A stretch of 64,000 bases of DNA. Source: Laetiporus sulphureus 93-53 (lineage: Eukaryota; Basidiomycota; Agaricomycetes; Polyporales; Laetiporaceae). Below the pieces are notes generated by a model. It was not told the origin of the DNA and did not search any database. It worked only from the letters and a program-made list of their open reading frames with translations. The DNA lies in the NCBI RefSeq assembly GCF_001632365.1, contig NW_024468523.1:290988-354987 (forward strand). The letters are read 5' to 3'. Below, piece by piece: positions 23,701-35,591 of this stretch (positions within the stretch are counted from its first letter, which is position 1; every line of letters begins with the position of its first letter). Made by a program: the position numbers and the translations under genes.

Positions 23701-23952
23701 CCGTATTCTGACACACCGCCTTTCAGCGATGGAAGCTGACCCGTCTCTCGTTGAGGTATGTCCCCCCACATTCGTCAACGTAGCCATGCCCTGACATGTA
23801 TCCAGCTGTTTAACACGTACCAAGGCAAGAGCTCGGTGATGACTCCGCCCTGCACGGGAGAATGTATCCCCGCCAGGATCTGCTACATGCGAAGTGGCAG
23901 CGCGAGCATCGCATACCAGAACTGCCCCTCTGGCTACGGATCTGTGCAGTGA
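20742..23952 (+). CDS. Acid sphingomyelinase-like phosphodiesterase, copy C
   Basis: Close duplicate of copy B with the same exon pattern. It has a signal peptide (MGKALLTHAAALAIIRATFA) and saposin-like cysteines (CAQCQASLEVAKFLA, VQLCDYFDY). The metal motifs are DFHID, TGDLVPHD, LGNHDTYN and GHVPSGW, and the final site reads GHNHED rather than GHTHED (codon at 23094-23096). Both metal-binding histidines remain. The C-terminal domain (WAADVNTFGELDGQTEIG) and paired cysteines (CTGECIPARICYM) are kept. I found no stop or frame break in the exons. Secretion and phosphodiesterase chemistry are inferred from the family. The copies may differ in substrate or expression. Confidence 0.87.
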
Positions 23953-24427
23953 GCGACTCAAGAATCCCTCAACTATGACGAAATGTATCGAGAGGACTGT
24001 GCTGTAGCCGTGTGTTCGTGGTTTATAAACATATAACTGTCGAACAGTTCAATGTTCACTTTGAATGATGCAAATGGACGTGACTAGTGTTGGATTGTGG
24101 GCTCATTCCTGCTGAATATGGCTTTGGCGTATTAGAGACATCCGCGGACCGCGGATGCAAATGTCGCGGACGTCATGTTGTGGCTCTTCCGTCGAGAATC
24201 GCGACGCGCTGATTGGCTGGGTCCCTAGAGGAAATCGCAAGATCCGATCGCAAATTCACGTGCGTGTTCGGTGTGCATCACAGGACCGCGTATATGGGGA
24301 TAAGCATGTGATTCCTGCTGTCACCCCCGTCAAGCGCTATAAGACCATCATCCCCATCTCATCCCTTTCTGCCATCCAACTCACACCTTCTCTATCTCCG
24401 GAAACGATCACACGAGCCCTCAGCACG
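23953..24427. other. Intergenic: 3' flank of copy C, then promoter of the next gene
   Basis: The first 240 bases resemble the 3' flank of copy B. The rest is the upstream region of the cytochrome b5 gene, with a CT-rich stretch at 24350-24420. No gene seen. Confidence 0.5.
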
Positions 24428-26932
24428 ATGTCTGCGAAGGAGATGAAACAATTTACTCGGGAGGAGGTTGCCCAGGTGAGCACCAGTGTTGCTCGATGTT
24501 GCCATATATAACGCTCACCGGCCTTGTGCTGCAGCACAACACACCCGACGACTTGGTGAGTGGCAGTCCCATCTCTGAGGGTCATCATGCCATGATACTC
24601 ATTTCGCGCATATAAGTGGATCATCATTGACTGCAAAGTCTACGATGTCACAAAGTTCAAGAACCTCCACCCCGGCGGATCGAGCGTGCTGCTCGCAGAG
24701 GAGATTCGTACGTGTTTTCTGATACAGGGCAGAGAGAAGGCGCCAATCAGTATCTTCAGCCGGGCAGGATGCAACTGAAGCCTTTTATGGCCTTCACCGG
24801 CATGAGGTGCTGGAGAAGCCCCAGTACGCGCGTCTGCAGATCGGAACAATTGCAGGGGAAACAGGTCAACTCCTGAAGCCAGAGCCTGGATCTCTGAGCA
24901 AGGTACCATATGCAGAGCCTACCTGGCTCTCGGACGGCTACTATAGCCCATATTTCAAGGAGGTATGCTTATTACGCTGCACTCAATCTCTAGCCGTCTT
25001 CTCAATGGTCGTTACATAGAGCCACAGACGTCTGCAAGACGCAATGCGCAAGTTCGTAGATGAGGTCGTATACCCAGATGCGATTGTAAGTGGCTGCACA
25101 AGTGCTCCATGCTTCGTGGCTGATGTTCCACCTCAGGCACGAGAAGAAGACGGCAAGCGGCCCAGTGTCAGCGTGGTCAAGAAGATGGCGTGAGTAAATC
25201 TCCTTGTCAACTGATTTGCATTTGTCTAATTGTGCTCATAAGTGAGCTAAACTTGAATGTTATGCGTCTTGGTCCCGGCGAGCACCTGAAAGGCCTCACC
25301 TTGATGGGCGGAATTGTCACTCCGGAGGAGGTAGGTATTTTCAACGACATCCCGACTCGCTATCGCTGAACTATCTCATGCAAAGTTTGATTATTTCCAC
25401 GAAGTATGTCTTTTCTCCTTTTATCCAGTTCTCACGTATTGATCACCTTGGCAGTTGATCTTGAATCAAGAGTTCGCACGGACGGGTTTCCGTGGCTATC
25501 AGGACGGCTTTAACGGCGGTATGGTCATCGGCCTGCCGCCCGTCCTGCATTTCGCGCGGCCGGAGGTCCGCGACCGCGTCATGAAAGAGGTGCTCTCCGG
25601 CGAGAAGTTCATCAGTCTCGCGATTACTGAGGCATTTGCGGGCTCCGATGTCGCGGGCTTGAAGACGACTGCAAAGAAGACTGAGGATGGCAAGTTCTGG
25701 ATCGTTAACGGGACGAAGAAATGGATTACGAACGGAACGTGAGTCTTTGAAGCAGATGGCTTTCGGAAGCATCGCTGAAGGAATATGCCGATAGGTTCTC
25801 CGATTAGTGAGTATGGCACCCTATTGAAATGTGACCTTAGCTCATGCCGCATACAATCAGCTTCACCGTTGGCTGCAAGACCGAGGCGAGTATTAGGATT
25901 GCAAAGACACTCTCGTCGGTATTGATGCCGACATGAATCCATAGAAAGGGCTTACTGCTATTCTCGTCGAGCGGTGTGATGGCGTCGAGACCAAGGGTAT
26001 CAAGACGTCTTACTCCTCAACAGCCGGCACTGCCTACATTACCTTCGACAACGTCAAGGTGCCCATAGAGAACACGCTTGGCCCCGTAAATGGTGGTGTC
26101 TTTGTCATCCTGAGGTATGCGGTATCTGTTCCAGAAGAGAATCAATATACACATGGCTCCCGCTATTAGTAACTTCAACCACGAGCGATGGGTCATGATT
26201 TGCGCCTCTGTCCGGACACAGCGCAACATTATCGATGAGTGCTTGAAGTGCGTGGCCCGTAGCATGACTGTCTGCTAGAGGATGCTTATTCGCCCTTAGG
26301 TGGGTCTCCCAGCGAAAGGCATTCGGCAAGCCGCTGAGCTCACAGGCGGTCATCCGGGCGAAGATCGCCGAAATGATCGCTCGTGTAGAGAGTACGCAGA
26401 GCTGGCTAGAGAACATCACGCACCAGATGAATAACATGGTGAGGAAATGCAACGTTTCTTCGACGATCTGCTCTGTGCTCACGTGACATTACCATTCAGA
26501 GCTACAAACAACAGGCAGAGCTGCTCGCTGGGTGCGTGAAAATCGCCTGGATGTTTACGAGATGAGCGAACTGATCTGAATGTTCGCAGCCCGATTGCCC
26601 TTCTGAAGATGCATGCGACACGCACTGCGCAGGACACTGCTCGCGATGCTGTGCAGATCTTCGGTGGCCGCGGCGTGACGAAGACCGGCATGGGCAGGGT
26701 AATCGAACACGTACGCCTTTTGAGCTAACTCCTGTGCACTCCGTTCCGTCTGATGTTTTCCTTAGTACCACCGCACTGTCGCCTTCGACGCACTCCTCGG
26801 CGGAGGTGAGTTGGTTTCGACTGTTCCTAGATTGCGAGCGTGTCTGATGTCTGGCTTGCAGCCGAGGATGTGCTTGGGGATCTGGGTGTCCGTCAGGCGA
26901 TAAAGAACATGCCGAAGAACGCGAGATTGTGA
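24428..26932 (+). CDS. Cytochrome b5-acyl-CoA dehydrogenase fusion
   Basis: Many exons. The N-terminus is a cytochrome b5 domain, MSAKEMKQFTREEVAQ then WIIIDCKVYDVTKF with the heme motif HPGGSS and a second His in FYGLHRHEVL. A linker leads to an acyl-CoA dehydrogenase fold. This shows FARTGFRGYQDGFNGG, the flavin/substrate strand SLAITEAFAGSDVAGL, the beta domain KFWIVNGTKKWITNG, SSTAGTAYITFDNVKVP, NHERWVM and the C-terminal helix motif VQIFGGRGVTKTGMG. Fungal proteins of this layout are thought to oxidise acyl-CoA or related CoA esters, with the heme domain as a possible electron partner. No mitochondrial leader is obvious, and the substrate is not known. The stop follows NMPKNARL. Confidence 0.92.
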
Positions 26933-27392
26933 TTCATATACTGTCTGGATCATGATCTATTTATTGTGCGATACGAATTGCGATATGTTGTGTTAATAAA
27001 TTAGCGGGAGGGCTCTTGTTGGTTCGTAAGGTAGCTGATAGCGTTCGGCTCCGATCTGAGTGCACCGCCGGGTGAAGTTCCTTTTGCCAAGCGATGAGAG
27101 CGTCATCCAAACACCGCTGTGGCTGTTCCCTCGGCGCCAGTCATGCAGCATAAGAACCAGTTATGAGCCAAGCAAGCCCGAGTTCTCCGTCCTTGCACGT
27201 CGCGGAAAGGCGTATATCGACGGTAAGTGCATAATCGATAGTCGAAAACCGTATCGGATAAATTGAGATGCGATCAGAGCGATCCAGTCGCCATTTAGCG
27301 CATTTTGTCATCGATCCATTCCTTCGGTTTCGTCTCGATAACCCCTCAGGCTCAGCCAACACCCACATAGGGATCATTCACTTACAGTTCCC
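26933..27392. other. Intergenic, promoter of the cation efflux gene
   Basis: No gene. A frame starting at 27166 has a GT donor after about 19 codons but cannot be joined in frame to the next gene without a stop, so I leave it out. Confidence 0.5.
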
Positions 27393-29332
27393 ATGGTCAT
27401 CGTGAAAACGAAAGGGGAGAGCAGCCTCTCCGTGCGGCCGGGTGTTCTGCCAATACGCGCATCCGTAAGTTCGCGCCAGTACTAGCAACGACGTTACTTG
27501 GATTTGATGGCTTCGGTGGCGAGTAGCAGTCCGACGGGTCAATACCGACGTTACGGGTCGACGTTGAGCAGACGCGCGCCACAGGCTCCGACCCGTTTTC
27601 CTTCCGCGATGGTCTGAAGACGGACGAGGAGCTCGCGAGTCTGCGCAAGCGCAAGGCGGGCAAGCATCTCGAGCGGTATCACCGCAAGCAGAATGATGTG
27701 CGTGGCGGTCGTTGTACTCGTAATTTTCGGACGGATTTGACCGTGTTGAATGTGTGTCTGCAGCTCATTGCCTCCATGCTGAAGAGCATGGACGAGCACA
27801 CGGAGGAAGCGAGGGATAAAGAGGAGACTGCGCGGATGCCTGTAATGTCCTCCGTCGTCCCGCGTACAGTATACAGATTCATGCTCTCCCTGCAGGTTAA
27901 AATCGCTGTCTGGGCGAGTCTCATCGGTAATTTCTTCCTGTGCATCCTCCAGCGTAAGCTTATTCCCGCCAACCTTTTCCGCTCCTAACATGCTCCTATT
28001 GCTCTTTCGCACGCCACAGTCTATGCCGCCATCACCTCTGCTTCGCTCTCCCTTATCACTACCTCCGTCGACTCTGTTTTCGACTTTGGGAGCAATGTCG
28101 TCCTCTACTGGCTGCATAAGCGTGCCTTGGCACTGGATATGAATAAGTGGCCTGTCGGTGGGTCAAGGTTGGAGACGATCGGGAATATCGTATATGGATT
28201 CATGTGAGCAAACGTCTGCTATTTGGAGACTGACATCTGGCGGCATGACTCAGTGATCGCTCTTCAGGATGAGCGCGGTCAACCTGGTGCTGGTTGTCGA
28301 GTCGGTGCAGCAGTTCATCGAGCACGACACCGGTGACGATACGGACACTTTCCATATTCCGTCTATCGTCGCGGTCGGCGCTGCGCTAGGTGCCTCTTTT
28401 TTCCTTTGGTCCATATTCACATCTGACAATGCAGTGCGTGATCCCAGGCGTGAAGTTTCTACTGTTCCTGTACTGCAGCGGCCTTCGGAAGCAGTCGAGC
28501 CAGGTGCACGTGCTATGGGAAGACCACCGCAACGACCTGTTTGTCAACGGATTCGGTACATGATATCATGTACATCCTTCTAGACGATGTTGAATCTGTG
28601 CCTTTGGCCTTTAGGTCTGCTCATGTCTGCAGGCGGGAGCAAATGGATTTGGTGTTCGTCTTCTTTCCTGTTTGATCTCTGCAACGTTTTAGTCTGACCT
28701 CTTCACGCAGTCCTTGACCCCTTGGGCGCGCTCATCGTTCGTCGTTTCCTTGTTCTCAATCACTCTCTCATATTAAGCGTGATCCGCATCATCTAGCTCG
28801 CCATCGGCATCCTACTCGCATGGGGCAGGACGATTTACAAGCAGTTCGAGCTGCTCGCGGGGAAGTCCGCACCGCATGATTTCATCCAGCTGCTCATCTA
28901 CAAGGTGGTGACGTTCAGCGATGAGATCGAGAAAGTGGACACGGTGCGGGCATACCACGTACGTTACCGACTGCATAACCCTTCTGCCACGCCATGCTGA
29001 TGACAGGATGGCTGTGCATACAGAGCGGACCGGTGAGCAGACGGGGCCGTTCCACGATTCGGGGCAGTGGTATCTGACTACGAACGTAGAGCTACTTTGT
29101 CGAGATCGATATTGTGATGGACGCGAACACTCCGCTTTGGAAGGCGCACGATATCAGCCAGCAGCTGCAGGACAAGATTGAGGTGCTGCCGAACGTCGAG
29201 CGCGCGTTTGTGCACGTCGACCATGAGACGACGCATGCGCCTGTGGGTCCTTCACTCTCAATGATTGCTATGTTCTTTCGGCGCTGATCATGTCGGTTGT
29301 GTTTTATCCAGGAACACCGCAAGAATGTCTAA
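27393..29332 (+). CDS. Cation diffusion facilitator (probable Mn/metal efflux transporter)
   Basis: The ATG at 27393 opens a 24-codon exon (27393-27464) that splices in frame to SIPTLRVDVEQTRATG and a soluble N-terminus. CDF membrane spans follow: VKIAVWASLIGNFFLCI, then the metal site TSVDSVFDFGSNVVLYW, and GGSRLETIGNIVYGFM. Next come the second metal site, WEDHRNDLFVNGFG, and FLDPLGALILAIGILLAW. The cytoplasmic CDF domain ends with VERAFVHVDHETTHAP and a short tail. Both membrane metal sites read DxxxD, the pattern linked to Mn-type rather than zinc-type CDF carriers (HxxxD). It would export divalent metal by proton exchange from the cytosol to an organelle or outside. The metal is inferred from the motif. 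Confidence 0.9.
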
Positions 29333-30036
29333 ACGGGAGATTCATTATACTTGGTACATCAGTAGATTAGGAAAACGCCTCTCTGCATAGACCTACCGAT
29401 GCTATTCAATTAGTGGCCAAAGTAGGCCCTTATGTTATTAAAAACTGACTCTCTTCATTGACCTACCGATGCTCGTCAATTAGTGGCCAAGATAGGCCCT
29501 TATCTATTTTTAAAAGAAGCTCGCAGCAACAAATCAGTTCTACACTTCGCAGTCCTCTTCGCTTGAAAACCACTGCTCCTGGCCACAGCGCCCATGGTGG
29601 CAAGAGTGTGGGACAAAGAATGACAAACAAACAAGCTAGAGCACATGACAGGAGAGTCTGGGCGCTTACGTGCAACTGTTCTGTTTTCCAACAACCAGCA
29701 CTCTCGCTCGCTACGCCACGCCTGTATCGTTCTCAAGCTCTCACCCGCTGTCGCTAGTTTCAGGCCTTGGTGCCTTTATTTGTCTTGTATTCTGGAGCTA
29801 AGGAGTCGGTAGAGCGCCTGAACTCTCTCCTGTACCAATACCTGTAAGAGTTGTCTCTCTCCTCTTTGTCGTGGGCGCCGTCTACTCTCCGAAGTCGTTG
29901 TCTCTGACTCTCACCATCCTGTCGCATCGCTGTTTTCTGTCCGTCGGTACTCCAAACATCCTGTCATATCCTGATCTCAGAAAAGTGCAACAAAGTTTTT
30001 CACCCCACACTTTTCGTGATTTGAGACACTCCAGCC
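29333..30036. other. Intergenic between CDF and RRM genes
   Basis: Contains a 70-base tandem repeat (29379-29510) near the 3' end of the CDF gene. The leader region of the RRM gene follows. No gene seen. Confidence 0.5.
29379..29510. repeat. Two-copy tandem repeat, period 70
   Basis: ACCTACCGATGCT begins each unit (29391 and 29461), followed by CAATTAGTGGCCAA and TAGGCCCTTAT. The two units differ at a few positions only. The repeat lies just after the CDF stop codon and could form part of its 3' untranslated region. Confidence 0.7.
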
Positions 30037-31553
30037 ATGCCTGAAGACGACTTTGACATCTACGGAGAGGACGAGGGTCTCAGCCCCATTAAGACTGAGG
30101 TAAGTGTGGGACGTGAGATGGGGCATGTGCCGTCGCTGACTCTGACGGAAGGCGGATGAGCGCGCCCGTGAAGGCGCGGATTCTCATGAAGAACATGCTG
30201 AACAACGCTCAAGTTCTCCCGTGACTGGCGAGAAGAGACAGAGGGTGGAAGATGATACTGATCACCAGGAACCTCCCGCTGGCAACCAAGGATCAGACGA
30301 CATGAACGTCGGTCCCGACCAAGACTACAAGCCGAACACTGTGACGGACACGAGGAGCCCCAACGGCACTGGCAGTATGACCACTATTAATCAGACGATG
30401 AATGGCGCTGGAGCTGGACAGGGCGCGTTCGACGCATTGTACATTGGGGATCTGCAATGGGTCTGTTTATCCATATGTCTAGTTCCACATGTGCAATATC
30501 GTTCTGAGACGACTCCATGTATTCTTTTTGTTTCTTACAGTGGACAACTGATGAGGATCTTCGGCAAGTCGCTCTCAATGTCGGTGTGAACCTTGACCAC
30601 AAGGACATCACATTTTCTGAGCACAAGGTCAACGGCAAGAGCAAAGGGTAAGCCTGGGTATATGCGCGCGTCGATGATCGTGAGGATTGACATCATGGCG
30701 TAGGATTGCGTACGTTGAGTGCCACAGTTTCGAGAATGCAAGCGCGATCAAGAACTGGTTTGACAATAAGTGAGTATATCCTGTCTCTGCTGTAGATGAT
30801 CCCGTTCTGAGAAATGATCCGGTATAGCGATTTCCAGAATCGCCGCGCAAGCGCGTCGTTCACCAGCTCCCAACAGGGCAATCCGTTCAGGACGCTTCCC
30901 AAAGGTGATCGTCGTCGTCCCACATCCCATCTTCGACTCGCTGATCCTCCCGTAGAGCCACCCCCGCGTGAATACAGGAACCAAGGTCAAGGTGGAGCAC
31001 AGGCCCACACCGGGGGAGGACACGCAGGCCGTGGTGGCGGCACCTTCCGCGGCGGCGTGAGCAACCAGATGGGAATGGGCAACATGGTGGGAATGGGCAT
31101 GCGCGGTGGCATGATGGGCGGCGGCGGCGGCATGATGCGGGGCGGGATGCCCAATATGATGGGCATGGGCATGGGAGGAATGGGCATGGGAGGCATGAAC
31201 GCCGGCTTCGTCGGGAACGCCATGGGCGGCGGTTTCGGTGGGCGAGGCGGCATGATTCCCCAGGGTCCTCGCGGAGGCATGATGGGCACTGCCGGCTACA
31301 GTCAGAGAGGAGGAGGCATGATGGGCGGTATGGGTGCGGCTGTTTAGGACACTGTCCGTTGTGTTGTATTGATCGAGGCTGACTGTCATTGTAACACTAT
31401 GTAGGGATGGGCATGATGCCTATGGGCGGTCGAGGAGGATTTTCGAATGTGCAAGGACATTTCAATCCTGCCTTCATGCAAGGTGGCGCCAGCACAGGCC
31501 AGTTCAGTCCTGACGGACCGAGGAAGAGGTTCAAAATGGAGGAAAGTGGTTGA
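30037..31553 (+). CDS. CPSF6-like RRM protein (cleavage factor Im large subunit type)
   Basis: It starts [17 protein letters not shown], an acidic N-terminus followed by a disordered region. A single RRM then has RNP2-like [28 protein letters not shown]1-like [14 protein letters not shown] and a third strand near RRASASF, closing with NPFRTLPK. This RRM, with WTTDEDL after the first strand, matches the CPSF6/CPSF7 (CFIm68/59) type, which acts in pre-mRNA 3' end cleavage and poly(A) site choice. The C-terminus is a long Gly/Met-rich repeat, then a final exon with [11 protein letters not shown] and the basic end [12 protein letters not shown] 51-base segment at 30905-30955 has splice signals but is also stop-free in frame. 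The gene converges with SPT2. Confidence 0.85.
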
Positions 31554-31945
31554 CGGGTCGATCTCCCAGGCTGGAGCGTTACGCTGTTTTCTCGCGTCCA
31601 GTTGTTTATTTGTTGCTCTTCTCGAACTTTTATGTCATTACAGGTCGTACTGTAGATATTAATGTACAGAATCGCGCAACATGCCAGACTATACGGAATA
31701 GTCCGAAGCATCAGTGTCATTGCAGGTCGATGTATGTACAAAGGTGGATGTATAGTATGGCAAGCCCTGCCTACGAGCATGAATATGCACTGGATATCCA
31801 AAATCCTGCACGTTTAACAACAGAACTCATGAGAAAACATGGTATCATGCAAGAAAGTCAATGAGAGGACCAACGATCACACATTATCATAGTCTCCCCA
31901 CCATCCGAGGCGATTGAGAAGCAGCAATGAAGAATCGCGCGTACT

Positions 31946-33419
31946 TTAGCTGCTGATGCGTTGCTTCTCTCGCAATTCCTTTTCCCTGCGCTTGCGGCGT
32001 TTCTCCTCTTCGTGACGCCGCTCTTCTTCCATGGCCAACTCATCTTCTCGCTTAGCAATACGAGCACTGGAATGCAGATGCAAGTGTCAGCCGTGGCAGA
32101 GAGAATGACAACCAACTTGATAGATGATCATGGTATGATATGAAAAGCACCAACCTTCTCATCTCCTCTCGCTCCAGATCGCTTGCGCCAGCCTCCATAT
32201 CATCATCACTGAAGACATCGTCTGCGACATAGCGCGAACGATCCTTGCCGAACAGCTTCCAGATCTCGGAGCTGATGTCGTTCGGGACAGAGCCGCGCTT
32301 CTTGGAAGGCGGAGAAGGAGATGGACTGAGCGAAGGAGAACGAGGCCGTTTTTTGAGTGGCGGCTTGTAAGAAGAGACAGAGAATTTCGAGGAAGCCACA
32401 GTAGATCTGGAGCTTGCAACGGTAGATTTCGCGCTATTGGATGCGGCGCTCTTAACAGACGCGTTCTTCGCAACTGTTGGGCGCTGGCCTGCGGCAGCCG
32501 GTTTAAACGTGGGGGCAGGGGCAGTGGGCTTAGAGACGCTGGGGGGGCGACCTGCAGGGGATGCTGAGCCGCTCGCAACCTTCGCAGAGGTAGCTGCTGG
32601 AGTGTGGGCTCGAGACGTAGAGGCCGAGTCCGTCTGCGACGAGTCCTTCTTCGCGACCGTCTTCCCCTTCCCAAACCAATCACTAAACTCCTTCGCCTGC
32701 TCGCCCTGCAGGACGTTGGCCTTCGCCTTTGCCCTATCCTGCAGGATCTCATCGATCGTCCGCGTGTCCCGTTTGTTCACGTTCAGCTTGATGAGCATCG
32801 CCGGCGTAGACGCGAGACGCTGGCGCACAGATAACGAGTTGTTCGGGACGGAGGAGGCATTGTTCGTGCCCGTCGCCGTCGTCGTGATATCCACCGCCCC
32901 GCCGGGCAGCTGCTTGTCCGCCTTGCCATAGCCCGACGAGTGTGTGGACCGCCTGGTCGTCTGGCCATGCCGCAGCTCAAGCTCCATACGGCGCTTCCGC
33001 TTCTCCTCGCGCGTCAGCGCATTCGCCGCCGAGGACTCGTCATCAGACGAGGACGAGCGGCCCCTGCGCATAATGGCACCCGACAGCGGGTAGCCCTTGC
33101 TGTCCGTCCGCGAGGCCGGCTTCTTGGGCCCATATCGCAGGCGGTCGCGTTCCTCCTCCTCCCGGCGGCGCCGTTCTCGCTCTCGGGCCTCTCGCTCCTG
33201 CTCCTGGCGCCGCTGCCGCTCCTGCTCCCGCTTCTCCTCCTCGAGCCGCTTCAGCCGCATCTTAACCTCGAGCTCACGCTCTCTGCGATCCCGCTCCTCC
33301 TGCTCCTTGCGTCGCTGTGCCTCTTTGCGCTGTCGTTGGGCAAGCGCGGACTGCACGGCTGCCTCGGACTCCCGGGTTTGTGTGGCACTCAAGGCCATGA
33401 GCGCAGCGAAGGAAGACAT
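31946..33419 (-). CDS. spt2: SPT2 chromatin protein
   Basis: Two exons (33419-32155, 32066-31946) give 461 residues. The start MSSFAALMALSATQ leads into a very long charged coiled-coil (Arg/Glu/Lys-rich, about residues 25-95). A basic disordered middle with Ser/Pro/Ala repeats and an NLS-like KKRPRSPS follows. The C-terminal SPT2 domain contains SEIWKLFGKDRSRYVADD and VFSDDDMEAGASDLEREE, then ARIAKREDELAMEEERRHEE and a basic end. SPT2 is a DNA- and histone H3/H4-binding factor acting with transcription elongation and chromatin reassembly. Its length and domain position are usual. It is transcribed toward the CPSF6-like gene, with a gap of about 390 bases. Confidence 0.92.
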
Positions 33420-33765
33420 GGTGCGGTATTATGGATGGTCGTTAGAATTGTCCTAGAAGTTAGTCGTAGAATGCGGTTGGAAGGAGCGAGCAAGGGCGGA
33501 GGGAACAGCGGTCGTGTTTGGGATGATGGTGGTTTATGCAGCCTTGAGCTTGTACCGCTGGTCGCTATATACGGCAACTCGTGTCCCCAGCCACAATGGC
33601 ACTGCTCTCAGGCCATGAGGACAGATATCCGGATTCCGCGTAACTGTGCCATCCGCTCACAAGATCTATCACATATTCTGTTCTACACAACGGCCATGTT
33701 ACGTACAGATGAGGTATCGCTTAGAGTCGCTGGATGCGCAAGATGTGGTATAGTCCTAATCGTGA

Positions 33766-35591
33766 TCATGATATCTCTTGCTCGCTCGACTCGTTCTTCC
33801 ATACCTTTTGCGGGAGTAAAGTCCCCACTACAAGCGCAGAGACCGCGAGGCTTGCTAGGAACACGTAAACGAGCATCCCGTCGAGGCAATGGCGCTCGGG
33901 GTCTATCGATAGTGAGAACATCGAGTTCGCCACGGCGGGCCCAATCGCGCGCATGATGGACACGCTCATCTGAGCAAGACCATTGACCGAGCCAAGCGAT
34001 GCTTTGTTTGGGGACGATGCCGTGATGAAGATGAAGACACTGCCTGCAAAGACGATCAATCCCCATAACCTTGCTTGATCGCAGGGAAGCCGTACCATAA
34101 CAGAAGTTCAGCGCGATCGAGATGAACGTCTGGATTGCGAGCAGCGTCCACACGCCCATGCTGTACCCTTCTTCTCTGGCCAGCAGGTTGATGACGGGGA
34201 ACAGCGCAAACACAGGAAGAGCGGAGGTAATACCCGCCATGTAGACCCTCTTCGCGCCAAAGCGGTTAATTGTCTTCGAGAAGAACAGGATCTGCAGTAT
34301 GCCATTCGTAATGCCATAGATGGACAGGACGGAGCCGATCATCTGAGGACTGAGCCCAAGGCCGCCGAGTGCGATCGGCGTAGACATGTAGACTGGAATG
34401 ACTGTACGGTAGCTGATGTCGACGATTGCGAGGAGGGCATAGTTGCCTGCGGAGATCAGAACGCGGGGTGTCAGCAGCGCGCGTAGCGGGAGCGGCTCGG
34501 CGCGAGTTTTAGCGGATGTGATGGGGGCCACGGGTTTAGGACCGTCGGCCCCGGCAACATTTTGCATTGTCAGGTTGGCCTTGCTCTTGCGTAAGTTGAG
34601 GATGCGACGAATCGAGATGGGTTGTGTTACAGTCTTTATTGGAAAGATATTAAGCCGCGATACCGTCTGTAACAGGCGATCGACGTACCTCTCTCAGGAA
34701 GAACATCGTCACCAGGAAAGCAACAGCGGAGAATGTTGCAGGAACGGCACATGCGAGGAAATAGGGATACTTCTTCAGGAACTCTATATGACCGAAGACG
34801 TCAGGAAATCGTTCGTATGGTCGCGATAATGATCCGCCGATCATCGGTCTAGGAAATGGAAATGGTAAATTGACGATTGGTTCCATGCGCCAGAAGGACT
34901 TACCCAAGGGTACCACCAGTCATCCATGCCAGCGGCAAATAAGCGTACGCTTCTGCAATGTTGGTGGAATCCGTAATTTCCGCCATCATGCTTTTGAGGA
35001 CTCCAATATTGCCGTTCAACGCTCCGTTGAGACTGCGACTGTAGAGTAGGCGGCGTCACGTCTGCCGCGTCGTACAAGGTAGAGCTTGACCTACCTCAGA
35101 ACGAGACTCCAGAATGTCCTCGACAAGCCGAAGCTGTACATAGATATTGATAGTCCGCACAGTCCAATCATTATCACCGGCTTGCGTCCAACTCGGTCGG
35201 AGAGGCGACTCCAGTGTAGGACGGTCATCGCCTGCGTTGCAAAGAAAATGGAGTGCTGTCGAGGTGTTCACTGTACGAACTAGCTCATTCAGAGTCCTAG
35301 AATCTCGTACCATGAGGCCGACATAGTACCCAACCTTCGCCTCATCTCCTCCAGTAATGCCAATTTTGCGGACAAGCTGGGGGAGTAGATATCGGCAACT
35401 CACAGGAAGGAGACGATGGTGACACTTACGTCGGGAGCGAAGGGAGATATGACTTGACTCGTAAATGGCTCGGCGAGCTGGAGGACAAGCAAGATAGATA
35501 GCTGTCCCCATGGGATAGGTGTCTTGACGGGCTTCCGCTCCTCCTCCCCCAGCAAGGGGGTCTCCTCGTCACTTTCGTGGTGAACAGTCAT
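33766..35591 (-). CDS. Major facilitator superfamily transporter (DHA1/ZIFL-like)
   Basis: It starts MTVHHESDEETPLLGEEER, a soluble N-terminus with an acidic dileucine-like TPLLG typical of fungal MFS proteins. The first span is WGQLSILLVLQLAEPFT. Motif A reads LSDRVGRKPVIMIG. Further spans include a central cytosolic loop with RRILNLRKSKANL, and the second half shows RVLISAGNYALLAIVDISY and IGSVLSIYGITNGILQIL. Late spans contain LGSVNGLAQMSVSIMRAIGP, a motif common in the zinc-induced-facilitator-like/YCR023-type family of drug:H+ antiporters. Twelve spans are likely. The substrate cannot be told. Many short introns occur, and the stop follows SSEQEIS. SPT2 lies downstream on the same strand. 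Confidence 0.88.

Larger units (their letters stand above)
14880..24190 (+). repeat. Direct duplication: unit about 3.7 kb, two copies
   Basis: The segment about 14880-18600 is repeated as about 20510-24190. The repeat includes promoter, all exons and introns of sphingomyelinase-like copies B and C, and part of the 3' flank (shared AGCTTTGGC/GGCTTTGGC and ATCCGCGGA words). Introns are also alignable, which points to a recent event. The unique DNA between the units holds a small unrelated gene on the other strand. Confidence 0.8.

Noticed and set aside
27166..27222. Possible first exon of the cation efflux gene
   Set aside because: Joining it to any downstream acceptor gives a stop or the wrong frame. 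The ATG at 27393 splices cleanly.
30748..31389. 213-codon minus-strand His/Ala-rich frame
   Set aside because: Mirror of the Gly/Met repeat in the CPSF6-like gene.
32437..33956. Long plus-strand frames opposite SPT2
   Set aside because: Antisense of the charged coiled-coil. SPT2 domain motifs fix the coding strand.
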